Source: Cloacimonetes bacterium UBA5835 (GTDB lineage: Bacteria; Cloacimonadota; Cloacimonadia; Cloacimonadales; Cloacimonadaceae). From it: DNA of 16,999 nucleotides. The notes below the pieces were generated by a model, which did not search any database, was not told the origin of the DNA, and saw nothing but the letters and a program-made list of their open reading frames with translations. The position numbers and the translations under genes were made by a program. The stretch lies in the NCBI GenBank assembly GCA_002432865.1, contig DJGX01000031.1, positions 1 to 16,999 of the forward strand, given 5' to 3'. This document shows, piece after piece, positions 8,094 to 15,952 of the stretch. The stretch's first letter is position 1, and each line of letters begins with the position of its first letter.

Positions 8094-8464
8094 TGCCTAC
8101 CACGATAACAAAATATCGTGTGCCACGAAACAGCTGGAAGATAACCGGCTATGTTTTCATTTCGTACTTAATAGAATTATGGCTTAATGGGATAACAACC
8201 TATCCTCTACCTGGGCATAACGTAACAATATGCCTCAATGCATCTGCATTCATTATTTTGAGCCATATAATTCGGAGCAGAGCTGCTGGAATAGAGCAAC
8301 AAGAAAGAATTGTAACAAATCCAGCGCTCTTAAGGATTATGGCGCCCTTCTGGTCTACGAAACAAAGAATTGGACTTAGGGCTTTAGGATTGTTTCTACA
8401 CAAGTGGAGAAACAGAAGCATTATTATTAACCAGAAGAGGTTAGAGGATATAAGTTATGCTTAA
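8093..8464 (+). CDS. Unrecognised small protein with one or two hydrophobic segments
   Basis: 123 residues; I do not recognise a family. Visible features are a basic N-terminus (KYRVPRNSWK), a hydrophobic aromatic stretch (ITGYVFISYLIELWL, about 17-31), and a short LPGHN turn. A second hydrophobic stretch follows (VTICLNASAFIILSHII, about 44-60), then a basic C-terminal half rich in Arg and Lys (FWSTKQRIGLRALGLFLHKWRNRS). It may be membrane-associated with a cytoplasmic basic tail. ATG 8093 overlaps the TGA of the previous gene by 1 nt, and the gene's end overlaps fabH by 8 nt, so it is locked into the operon. Position suggests a link between the pump and the acyl enzymes; no function is claimed. 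Confidence 0.75.
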   Translation: MPTTITKYRVPRNSWKITGYVFISYLIELWLNGITTYPLPGHNVTICLNASAFIILSHIIRSRAAGIEQQERIVTNPALLRIMAPFWSTKQRIGLRALGLFLHKWRNRSIIINQKRLEDISYA

Positions 8465-9449
8465 ATTCCCTGATGGCATTAGTATAGTTGGAACTGGATC
8501 CTATGTTCCGGATAAAATCGTTTCTAATTTCGATTTGGAAAAGATGGTGGATACAACCGATGAATGGATAACAACAAGAACGGGAATACAAGAACGCAGA
8601 ATTGCACAAGCTTCTGAGGCTGCTTCTGATCTTGCTCTTAAAGCAGGATCAATAGCTCTCAAGCAAGCTGGTATAGCTGCCAAAGAAGTCGATTTATTGA
8701 TTGTTGCCACTCAATCACCAGATTATCAATTACCTTCAACTGCAGCCGTTATCCAACCTAAACTTGGGCTAAAGAATGCTGTCTGTTTTGATATATCTGC
8801 AGCATGTTCAGGTGCAATTTATGCTTTAATTATGGCTGAATCATTGATGAAAACTTGTAATTATAATACTGCTATGATCATTGGAACTGATGTATTATCA
8901 AAATCAGTTGATTGGTCGGACAGAAGTACATGTGTTCTGTTTGGAGATGGTGCTGGAGCAATAGTATTAAAAATGAATATTAAAGGCAGAAATCTTATCT
9001 CGTTCGACTGGGGTTCCGATGGCTCCGGAGTTGATTTTCTAAAAATTCCAGCAGGTGGTTCAAGAAATCCTATTTTGGCAAGTAACATAGATCAAAATCA
9101 ACAATACTTAAAAATGGATGGGAAAAAGGTCTATAAACATGCAACTGATATGATGTATCATTCGGTTTTGAGAGCGTTAAATCAAGCACAATTAAAGAAA
9201 AATAATATAGACTTACTTATCCCACATCAGGCAAACATACGAATATTAAAGACTGTTGCCAAAAAACTATCTCTTCCGCAGGATAAAATTATGATCAATC
9301 TTGATAAATATGGGAACACCGCAGCAGCATCAATCCCCATTGCTTTAGATGAAGCTATAGTTCAAGGTAAAATCCAAAGTGGAGATATTGTCGTATTAAC
9401 CGCTTTTGGCGCAGGTCTAACCTGGGGGTCTATTATATTATGCTGGTAG
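8457..9449 (+). CDS. FabH-type 3-oxoacyl-ACP synthase III
   Basis: Thiolase-fold condensing enzyme, 330 residues, normal FabH length. In fatty-acid synthesis FabH condenses an acyl-CoA with malonyl-ACP; related enzymes make quinolones, polyketide starters or olefins. The Cys-His-Asn triad is intact: Cys117 in DISAACSGA, His257 in LIPHQANIR, Asn287 in DKYGNTAAAS. The N-terminal IVGTGSYVPDKIVSN and DEWITTRTGIQERRI, and the C-terminal GDIVVLTAFGAGLTWGSI, are family signatures close to primary-metabolism FabH. ATG 8457 overlaps the previous gene by 8 nt and has GAGG 9 nt upstream. It is not beside the usual fab or plsX/acpP genes but inside a pump operon, so it may be a second, specialised KAS III. 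Confidence 0.93.
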   Translation: MLKFPDGISIVGTGSYVPDKIVSNFDLEKMVDTTDEWITTRTGIQERRIAQASEAASDLALKAGSIALKQAGIAAKEVDLLIVATQSPDYQLPSTAAVIQPKLGLKNAVCFDISAACSGAIYALIMAESLMKTCNYNTAMIIGTDVLSKSVDWSDRSTCVLFGDGAGAIVLKMNIKGRNLISFDWGSDGSGVDFLKIPAGGSRNPILASNIDQNQQYLKMDGKKVYKHATDMMYHSVLRALNQAQLKKNNIDLLIPHQANIRILKTVAKKLSLPQDKIMINLDKYGNTAAASIPIALDEAIVQGKIQSGDIVVLTAFGAGLTWGSIILCW

Positions 9450-10573
9450 AGAATGATATTTTGGTACGCGAAGTTATAACCAAAAAAGAATTGCGAAAAT
9501 TCGTCAAGTTTCCTCTAAAATTATATCAGGGAAACAAGTATTTTGTTCCGCAATTAATTAGCGAAGAGATGAGCCTTTTTGACAAAGCTAAGAACCCGGC
9601 TTATGAATTCTGTGAGGTCAAGTTATGGTTAGCCTATCGGAATGATGAAGTCGTCGGCAGGATAGCGGGGATAATCAATCATAACTATAACCAAAAGTGG
9701 CAAAAGCAAAGTTGTCGATTTGGGTGGATTGATTTCATCGACGATGATGATGTCTCCAAAGCACTGCTTGATAGGGTCGAAGCTTGGGCTAAGGCACAGG
9801 GTATGGATGAAGTTCAAGGTCCGCTGGGTTTTTCTGACTTGGATCCGGAAGGGATGCTGATCGAAGGTTTTGCAGAATTAAGTAATATAGCGACGATCTA
9901 TAACTATCCATATTATCCTCAACATCTTGCCAAATTGGGTTATAACAAAGATGCTGATTGGGTGGAATATCAAATTCAGGTTCCTGAGCAGATTCCGGAG
10001 AAAATAGATCGGATTGCTCAGATTGTGCTGAAGAAGCATAACTTGAGAGTTCTCCATGCTGCCAAGATTAAAGAGATCAAGCGCTATGCTATGGATATCT
10101 TTGAGTTATTAAATTTGGCTTATCAGGATTTATACGGCTTTGTCCCTTTAACCCAGAAGCAAATCAACTTTTATATAAAGCAGTATATCAGCATGGCAAA
10201 TCCGAACTTGATCAGCCTGATCCTGGATAGCAATGATCAAGTTGCTGCTTTTGGTCTAACCTTCCCCTCAATGTCCAAAGCATTTCAAAAAGCCAGAGGG
10301 AAGCTTTTACCATGGGGATGGTTTTATATCTTGGATGCCATGAAACATGAGAAGACCATTGATCTTTATCTCCTGGCGGTACGACCTGAATTTCGGGATA
10401 AAGGGGTAAATTCCCTCCTGTTTAGAGAGCTGCTTAAGAGCTATATAGATAACAAATTTGTCAAAGCAGAGAGTAATCCAGAACTTGAAACCAACAACAG
10501 GGTTCAAGCTCAATGGAAGTACTTTGATTATAGACAGCATAAAAGAAGAAGAAGCTTTATTAAACAGCTGTGA
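9440..10573 (+). CDS. GNAT-fold acyl/acetyltransferase-like protein
   Basis: 377 residues, cytoplasmic by appearance. The N-terminal half has the wording of a widespread but poorly characterised family in Bacteroidota-like genomes: FVKFPLKLYQGNKYFVPQL, EVKLWLAYRNDEVVGRIAGI, GPLGFSDLDPEGML and YNYPYYPQHLAKLGY. The C-terminal half has a GNAT core, ending in LLAVRPEFRDKGVNSLLFREL, where the acyl-CoA pyrophosphate loop falls near residues 318-326. The loop deviates from the usual Q/RxxGxG/A. The start overlaps the fabH stop by 10 nt, so FabH and this protein are probably made in fixed ratio. An acyl or acetyl transferase acting on a lipid or amine is possible; the acceptor is unknown. Last gene of the operon. 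Confidence 0.8.
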   Translation: MLVENDILVREVITKKELRKFVKFPLKLYQGNKYFVPQLISEEMSLFDKAKNPAYEFCEVKLWLAYRNDEVVGRIAGIINHNYNQKWQKQSCRFGWIDFIDDDDVSKALLDRVEAWAKAQGMDEVQGPLGFSDLDPEGMLIEGFAELSNIATIYNYPYYPQHLAKLGYNKDADWVEYQIQVPEQIPEKIDRIAQIVLKKHNLRVLHAAKIKEIKRYAMDIFELLNLAYQDLYGFVPLTQKQINFYIKQYISMANPNLISLILDSNDQVAAFGLTFPSMSKAFQKARGKLLPWGWFYILDAMKHEKTIDLYLLAVRPEFRDKGVNSLLFRELLKSYIDNKFVKAESNPELETNNRVQAQWKYFDYRQHKRRRSFIKQL

Positions 10574-10782
10574 TAGGGAGTCAAGCCCCGTATTCTAAGG
10601 ATGATAAACTGACTACAGAGGCTACTGTATAGCATCCGATAGATTTAGAGTCTGTATAAGTTATTCATTGATCTCAAAAATAGTCCACATAGATATGTGA
10701 TTTTATATTCAAAGGACAAGCTACTTGCCTCTGGACAATCTGTATCTTGATGAATTGCTCAGCTAAATGCACTCAACCCTAC
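10574..10782. other. Spacer between convergent operons
   Basis: No gene is seen. A near-perfect palindrome CACATA-ga-TATGTG lies at 10686-10699 and is followed by ATTTTAT. As RNA it could fold with a 5-bp stem and 4-nt loop, a weak terminator candidate for the plus-strand operon. Confidence 0.4.
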
Positions 10783-10821
10783 AAAAAAAGCTTTGGTCCC
10801 GATAAAGGTGCCAAAGCTTTT
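10783..10821 (-). terminator. Strong intrinsic terminator of the M14 peptidase gene
   Basis: Perfect 11-bp arms AAAAGCTTTGG (10786-10796) and CCAAAGCTTTT (10811-10821). Read on the minus strand they are followed by seven U (A-run 10783-10789). It lies 20 nt beyond the peptidase stop. The A/T ends on both sides mean it may also act, less efficiently, on transcripts from the pump operon. Confidence 0.85.
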
Positions 10822-10841
10822 GATAACTATCAGAGAAGGAT

Positions 10842-13136
10842 TTACTTCATCAAGACCATCTTGCGGGTCTTGTGATATCCATCAGAGCTCAGCCGATAGT
10901 AATATATTCCGCTGGAGACATTGCGCCCGGCATCGTCTTTGCCGCGCCAGACAAAGCTGTGATCGCCGGCACTCTGTATACCGGGATTGTAGCTAGCGAC
11001 TCTTTGACCTTTGATATTGAATATTTCGATGCTCAGTTCCTGGGGGCTACTCAGACTGTAACGAATAGTAGTCTCGGGATTAAAAGGATTAGGATAATTG
11101 GGATACAAGATCACGGAGTGCAATGCCTCATGAACTTGGTCCATGTTGTCGGTAGCAGTTCCGGTAACCAACCGGATATTATCAAGAGTCCAACCCGGAT
11201 CGGTCAATTCATCAGCAATGCTATCATCTTGCAAGCGGAAGCGTAGATATATGCTCTGACCGCCATATTCTGCCAACGATATATACTCCTTTTGCCACCA
11301 ATCATAACGCCCAGATTTACGAAAGATTTCAGTGAAATTCTCGCCATCAAGGGAAACCTCAACGGTCACAGGGTCAAAATCCCATTCTGTATAGAGATGA
11401 GAATCAAAATAGAGCATGGCAGTATTGCCTTCGGGAATCTGGATCGGATCGACAGTCTGGATCCAAACATCACAATTTGGGGCATAGTGCCCCCGTCCAC
11501 CCCAGCTGTCAGTAATTGCATTGCCAGAGGCCGAAAGCTCATCTTGCAAGACCCACGGACCATTGATCTCCCAAGCCTCTGTGCCGGACTCCCAATTTTC
11601 TGAAAAGATAACGTTTTCCGGGCTAAGATTGATATAGCTTTGCTGAGCCCCGGGTTGCAGAGTGATGGTGCCCAGATAGGGATAGTAGCCATCGGAATAG
11701 ATCTCGACCTCATAATCTCCCTCGTAGCCATTATAGATGTACTCTCCATCTACAATTAACGTGTCAGGGATGACATCATGAATAATAATGCGAGCGGGGA
11801 TTGGCTCGCTTCCACTCCGTACCATGCCATGCAAAGTTGCTTCTGCCTTTGGTTCCAGCTCCACTGTGATAGTAGTCCAACTTCCGTTATTTACACTCAC
11901 AGATTCTATGATGCGATCCCAATATCCCTTTTTCCGAGCACGGAAAGTGTAGCTTCCCATCGGCAACGCTTTGTAAAATCTCCCGGTATCCTCAAAACTT
12001 GTGCGAGGATGAAACCAGGGGGCATGACGCTCTTGGATGATGATCTCAGCTGAGATCGGCTCACCAGTGTGGGCATCAATAGTGTGCCCCGTTAAAAGTG
12101 AATTTGAAGGAACATCCATAGAGAAGAGAAGTGCGCGGTTCATCATCCACCACACTCCGTTTGAGGCACGATCAATTGTATCCAGCATCAAGGCTTCTTC
12201 AGGATGTAAATTGCGCGTACCTACTTCGATTAGCAACTGGAACGTGCCATATTGCTTATACATCCAGTCATGGAACGCACCACGCCGACTTGCGTTAGGA
12301 TAGTATTCGTAATGATTGCCATTCTCTTTGATGATCTCATTGGCAACTCCTTGAGCTATGCTCTGAGCAAAAGCCAAATCTGGAGATGGGCGCACATCCT
12401 TCCAATTGAAGGAATAATATACTTTCTCAGAGAAGTTCCCACTACGGGATGAGTGCCAACAAATGCTATAGATGAATTTTTTCTCATCAGCCAATTGAAT
12501 TATGGCTTGATTCTCGCTCTCACTATTGGGATAAGGTCCGCGATAGTAGTCATAAACTTCATCGCCTCCCGGCTGCATCAGTGTATCTCCATGCACCCAG
12601 TTAAAATCAAAATTACGGTTTATATCTATGCCATCGATGTCATATCCTACTAAAGGAGAAAAATCTAAGATGCCATTACCATTGTTGTCTCTTTTGTTCT
12701 TGCGATAGGAGGTGTCAAGATTGGAGGTCACGACATTGTGCCCTTCCGGATTTGGGGTAGGAATCCACCATGAGTCCAATTGATTGACCCACGAAGAATA
12801 TGGACTTTGATTGTGATTGCTGAGGATCTCCTCGATGTTGCTCAGGACAATCTCGACTCCTAAAACTTCTTCAGCATGTACTTGCCCCACAAAAAGCAAA
12901 GCAGGACGTTCCCATTCTCCCTCTACATTATTAGATATCTGCATAGCATAGATGGGTATATGATCCTCTTGCGAATAACCAATCATATGCACTTTAGCAA
13001 GCGTTGGATATTGGGCTTCAAGGTCAAACAGAATCGTGGTGATCTCATCATAAGTATGATAGCACTCAGGCAGATCTGCGCTTAATGCCAAAGGCAATAA
13101 GCAGATCAGCAGGATAGCAATAAGATATATCCGCAT
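10842..13136 (-). CDS. Secreted multidomain M14 zinc carboxypeptidase with C-terminal sorting-type domain
   Basis: Exported peptidase, 764 residues from the preferred start. Numbering below is from the upstream in-frame ATG at 13148; subtract 4 for this start. The signal peptide is MRIYLIAILLICLLPLALSA. The catalytic domain (about 28-345) keeps the M14 residues: zinc ligands His91 and Glu94 in VHAEE, His232 in CWHSS, substrate Asn177/Arg178 in DINRNF, and catalytic Glu308 in LLIEVGT. Two carboxypeptidase regulatory-like beta domains follow (about 352-432 and 436-508). Next is a MAM/immune-inhibitor-A-like jelly roll (513-662, FSENWESGTEAW), then a FlgD-Ig sorting-like domain (679-768, LYPNYPNPFNPETTIRYSL). 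Start 13136 is chosen because GGAG (plus positions 13143-13146) lies 6-7 nt before it and overlaps the first ATG. It likely digests extracellular peptides; all key residues are intact. Confidence 0.93.
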   Translation of the reverse strand: MRIYLIAILLICLLPLALSADLPECYHTYDEITTILFDLEAQYPTLAKVHMIGYSQEDHIPIYAMQISNNVEGEWERPALLFVGQVHAEEVLGVEIVLSNIEEILSNHNQSPYSSWVNQLDSWWIPTPNPEGHNVVTSNLDTSYRKNKRDNNGNGILDFSPLVGYDIDGIDINRNFDFNWVHGDTLMQPGGDEVYDYYRGPYPNSESENQAIIQLADEKKFIYSICWHSSRSGNFSEKVYYSFNWKDVRPSPDLAFAQSIAQGVANEIIKENGNHYEYYPNASRRGAFHDWMYKQYGTFQLLIEVGTRNLHPEEALMLDTIDRASNGVWWMMNRALLFSMDVPSNSLLTGHTIDAHTGEPISAEIIIQERHAPWFHPRTSFEDTGRFYKALPMGSYTFRARKKGYWDRIIESVSVNNGSWTTITVELEPKAEATLHGMVRSGSEPIPARIIIHDVIPDTLIVDGEYIYNGYEGDYEVEIYSDGYYPYLGTITLQPGAQQSYINLSPENVIFSENWESGTEAWEINGPWVLQDELSASGNAITDSWGGRGHYAPNCDVWIQTVDPIQIPEGNTAMLYFDSHLYTEWDFDPVTVEVSLDGENFTEIFRKSGRYDWWQKEYISLAEYGGQSIYLRFRLQDDSIADELTDPGWTLDNIRLVTGTATDNMDQVHEALHSVILYPNYPNPFNPETTIRYSLSSPQELSIEIFNIKGQRVASYNPGIQSAGDHSFVWRGKDDAGRNVSSGIYYYRLSSDGYHKTRKMVLMK

Positions 13137-13295
13137 ATATTTCTCCATAAATTAATCTTTCACTGCATAACTTTGAAGCAATTTCAATTCCATTTCAGTT
13201 AAAAACTCGCTTTGCCAATATCTCTACAGTTTGTAAAGCTCCTCCGCAAAGACTCGCTTCCGTTATCCATAGCTCTGGATTATTCTTCTCTTTAA
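13137..13295. other. Intergenic region upstream of the peptidase gene
   Basis: Contains the peptidase leader and presumably its promoter, although no convincing -35/-10 pair is visible. A short inverted repeat TTGAA/TTCAA lies near 13171-13186. No reading frame here looks coding. Confidence 0.4.
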
Positions 13296-13298
13296 GAC

Positions 13299-13324
13299 AA
13301 AAACCCCGGAGAGATCCCCCGGGG
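13299..13324 (-). terminator. Intrinsic terminator after gapdh
   Basis: On the minus strand CCCCGG (plus 13319-13324) pairs with CCGGGG (plus 13304-13309) around a 9-nt loop. Five U follow (A-run at 13299-13303). The stem is short but all G/C. It lies 31 nt past the GAPDH stop and closes the aldolase-GAPDH operon. Confidence 0.8.
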
Positions 13325-13355
13325 ACAATTTTATCTGATTTGTAAGTAGCTTATT

Positions 13356-14354
13356 TTAGAGCTCACTCATGTATTTAACGAGGTCTGCCACACGGCAGGA
13401 ATAGCCCCATTCGTTATCATACCAACTCAAGATCTTTGCCATCTTACCTTTGGTATAGGTACAACCTGCGTCAAAGATCGAGGAATAAGAATTCCCTACA
13501 ATATCAATGGAGACTATAGGGTCTTCTGTATACATCAAAATGCCCTTCAGATATGTATCTGCTGCTTCTTTCATGGCTTGATTGATCTCTTCTTTACTGA
13601 CCTCGCGTGCCAAATTTACAGAAAGATCAACCAGAGAGCCATCAGGGGTAGGCACTCTCACAGCCATACCGTCCAGCACTCCGTTCAGTTCGGGAATTAC
13701 CAGTCCAATTGCTTTGGCAGCACCGGTGGTGGTCGGAATCATGCTCATGGCAGCAGCGCGAGCACGACGCAAGTCACTATGCGGTAGATCAAGGATGTTT
13801 TGATCATTTGTATATGAATGAATAGTGGTCATAAGTCCGCTTTCAATCCCAAATTTATCATGCAACACCTTGGCCACTGGAGCTAGACAGTTTGTGGTAC
13901 AGGAGGCGTTGGAAACGATCTGATCAGAGGCTTTGAGAATCTTATGATTTACTCCCATGACAATGGTAGCATCTACGTCGTCTTTTGCTGGAACAGTGAG
14001 GATAACTTTTTGAGCACCAGCTTTTAGATGTTTCCCAGCTTTTTCCCTGGTTCTGAAGATGCCGGTAGCTTCGACAACATATTGCACCCCCAAATCCTTC
14101 CAGGGTAAAGACTCGGGATCTCTTTGTGCATATATTCTAATTTTTTTGCCGTTGACTATAATGTGATTCTCGTCATGTGCCACTTCTCCAGCGAAGATTT
14201 TGTGCACGCTATCATATTTGAAGAGGTGTGCCAAAGTCTTAGCATCAGTGAGATCATTGATCGCCACCACATCGATTTCAGGATGATATTTTATGATAGC
14301 TCGAAGCACAAGGCGACCAATGCGCCCAAATCCATTGATTCCTACTTTTGCCAT
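13356..14354 (-). CDS. gap: Glyceraldehyde-3-phosphate dehydrogenase, type I
   Basis: Cytosolic glycolytic enzyme, 332 residues, full length. It oxidises glyceraldehyde-3-phosphate to 1,3-bisphosphoglycerate with NAD. The Rossmann start KVGINGFGRIGRLVLRA and the acidic NAD-selecting Asp34 (AINDLTD) point to NAD rather than NADP use. The active site SNASCTTNCLAPVAK has catalytic Cys152, and His179 is in TTIHSYTNDQ. The substrate loop HSDLRRARAAAMSMIPTTTGA and the C-terminal WYDNEWGYSCRVADLV are canonical. AGGAG lies 7 nt before the ATG. It follows the aldolase gene by 12 nt in the same operon; the aldolase product is the direct source of its substrate. Confidence 0.98.
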   Translation of the reverse strand: MAKVGINGFGRIGRLVLRAIIKYHPEIDVVAINDLTDAKTLAHLFKYDSVHKIFAGEVAHDENHIIVNGKKIRIYAQRDPESLPWKDLGVQYVVEATGIFRTREKAGKHLKAGAQKVILTVPAKDDVDATIVMGVNHKILKASDQIVSNASCTTNCLAPVAKVLHDKFGIESGLMTTIHSYTNDQNILDLPHSDLRRARAAAMSMIPTTTGAAKAIGLVIPELNGVLDGMAVRVPTPDGSLVDLSVNLAREVSKEEINQAMKEAADTYLKGILMYTEDPIVSIDIVGNSYSSIFDAGCTYTKGKMAKILSWYDNEWGYSCRVADLVKYMSEL

Positions 14355-14366
14355 TTGAATCTCCTT

Positions 14367-15341
14367 TTATAGTAAGATGCTATTATGTGCGCTGCCCGAA
14401 ACCAGGCAGAAGTCCTTAACCGTTTGCTGCATTTTGTTTTCTGCCTTGATCAGCCATTTGCGGGGATCAAATTTGCTCTTATTGGGCATATAGTCTTTGG
14501 GATCTACATCCGGAGGACAGACAATCGCGTATTTCTCTTTTTCCCAATAAGCTTGAATCTCGCGAGCCATATCCATCTGATAGTGGGTGTCTTTATTGAT
14601 CTTGACCACGCCGTTTTTGATCGCCTCTCGCTGTTGAGCGTCCGTAAGACCGCTGGCACCGTGCAAGACCAACCCGCGCTCTACTCCGTTTTTGATCAAG
14701 AGGTCGTCAATTTCTTTTATCAGATCCAATCTCAGCACAATGTTTTCCCCTTTAGTGACTCCGTGATTGGTGCCTACAGAGGCAGCAAAAAGATCCACAT
14801 TGGTCTTTTTCACAAATTCTAATGCTTCATCAGGATGGGTATAGAGCTCGGTTTCCGATACGATTTCATCTTCTGTCCCTTTGATATGACCAATCTCACC
14901 CTCGACCAGGATGCCGTGTTTGTGAGCAACATCCACTACTTCTTTGGTTACACGAATGTTTTCGGCAAGCTTTTCCTTGGAAGCATCAATCATTACCGAT
15001 GTCACCAGCTTGTTTTCGATGCAATAAACGATGAAATCAAAATAATTGGGAGTGGCGTGATCTATATGCAAACCAATCCCGCATTTGGGGAACTGAGCAG
15101 CAAAGGTCTGAACCATGGTCGAGATCATTCTCGCACCAACTTGCATATCCTGACTTTCTCCAGCTGCATATTTGCATGCACCGGAACTCATCTGTAAAAG
15201 TCCATCACTGCCTACACTATTGTATCCTTGAATGATAGCCCGAATCTGGGTGTCAAAGACTACATTTGAAGCAATGATGCCAAAACGGTTCTTCTTTGCT
15301 TTCTGGAAAACTTCCATGAGCTGCTTTCCGCTTAAAAACAT
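14367..15341 (-). CDS. fba: Class II fructose-bisphosphate aldolase
   Basis: Zinc-dependent aldolase that interconverts fructose-1,6-bisphosphate with dihydroxyacetone phosphate and glyceraldehyde-3-phosphate; 324 residues. Metal-site motifs are clear: GLHIDHATP (catalytic Asp94, zinc His95), LVEGEIGHIKGTED, SVGTNHG (His193) and VLHGASGL (His227), with GVVKINKDT as the phosphate-binding strand. The sequence SNVVFDTQIRAIIQGY at the N-terminus is also typical. A tagatose- or ketose-bisphosphate aldolase activity cannot be excluded by sequence, but the GAPDH neighbour favours the glycolytic role. ATG 15341 is preceded by a strong AAGGAGGAG site. It has its own promoter at 15382-15411. Confidence 0.95.
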   Translation of the reverse strand: MFLSGKQLMEVFQKAKKNRFGIIASNVVFDTQIRAIIQGYNSVGSDGLLQMSSGACKYAAGESQDMQVGARMISTMVQTFAAQFPKCGIGLHIDHATPNYFDFIVYCIENKLVTSVMIDASKEKLAENIRVTKEVVDVAHKHGILVEGEIGHIKGTEDEIVSETELYTHPDEALEFVKKTNVDLFAASVGTNHGVTKGENIVLRLDLIKEIDDLLIKNGVERGLVLHGASGLTDAQQREAIKNGVVKINKDTHYQMDMAREIQAYWEKEKYAIVCPPDVDPKDYMPNKSKFDPRKWLIKAENKMQQTVKDFCLVSGSAHNSILL

Positions 15342-15381
15342 ATTCTCCTCCTTGGAGTATAAACTTAATCACTCTATTAAT

Positions 15382-15411
15382 ATAATATTGCCGAGCTCCC
15401 TGAAGAGTCAA
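15382..15411 (-). promoter_or_regulatory. Sigma-70-like promoter of the fba-gap operon
   Basis: On the minus strand TTGACT (plus 15406-15411) and TATTAT (plus 15382-15387) each match consensus at 5 of 6 positions and are 18 bp apart. Transcription would start near 15375, giving a leader of about 34 nt that contains the AAGGAGGAG site. Confidence 0.65.
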
Positions 15412-15726
15412 GAGAAATCTTTTATTTGTCCCTCTAAGTTAGAATAGATAAAGGTTGGCTCCGATCTAAGCTATTGATGCAAAAAGGGATAATTTTTCTT
15501 TTCTCACGTGTTGAGGGAAGATCGGTTGCTTCTAAAGAAAGTATAGATAAGGTGATTATTTATTAAGCTATTCCCGAACATGGATGGAACCCAGAGAAGC
15601 TTGTCGATTTTGTTGGACTGTGAACTCCCGGCATTTAGACAAGAGAACTCATTTCATATGGTTTTTGTTTCTCGTAGCTTCTGCTAGCAATGCGCTTGTG
15701 ATAGCCAGCAAATTGCTGGAGATAGT

Positions 15727-15748
15727 AAGCATATATCAAGCATATATC
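15727..15748. repeat. Two perfect tandem copies of an 11-bp unit
   Basis: AAGCATATATC occurs at 15727-15737 and again at 15738-15748 with no gap. The unit is close to one helical turn, so side-by-side protein binding is possible, but chance or slippage is equally likely. Confidence 0.6.
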
Positions 15749-15879
15749 ATTAAGAACGAAAATTAATCAAGTCTGCCCTATCCTGGTTTTGCTTAAAATT
15801 AGTCTATAGCTAAAATGACAGCTAAAGTGAAGAAAGGGCAAAAACCCTTGCTTGGGAAATATATATCCTCAAAGCTTCA

Positions 15880-15897
15880 GATCCCAAACAGGGGATC
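15880..15897. repeat. Perfect 6-bp hairpin downstream of the SdpI gene
   Basis: GATCCC (15880-15885) and GGGATC (15892-15897) flank a 6-nt loop. There is no T-run directly after it on either strand, so it is not a standard terminator. It lies 55 nt past the SdpI stop and may stabilise a 3' end. Confidence 0.45.
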
Positions 15898-15952
15898 ACA
15901 AAGAAAAGCATAAAGTATTAATCAGTTAGCAAAAAACACGAAAAATCCTTGG

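Larger units (their letters stand above)
15412..15952. other. 540-bp stretch without a convincing gene
   Basis: This region separates the aldolase promoter from the end of the SdpI gene. A 60-codon plus-strand frame at 15584-15766 has a hydrophobic middle but no ribosome site or recognisable family, and is not called. The region holds an 11-bp tandem repeat (15727-15748), a hairpin (15880-15897) and a small AAGGG/CCCTT hairpin at 15834-15849. No tRNA-like cloverleaf was recognised. Confidence 0.5.

Noticed and set aside
10842..13136. Several long plus-strand frames (for example around 11292-11603) opposite the peptidase
   Set aside because: They are shadows of the peptidase coding strand; the minus-strand protein has intact family motifs throughout.
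15584..15766. Plus-strand 60-codon frame with a hydrophobic middle
   Set aside because: No ribosome binding site, no recognisable motif, and nothing next to it that suggests co-expression.
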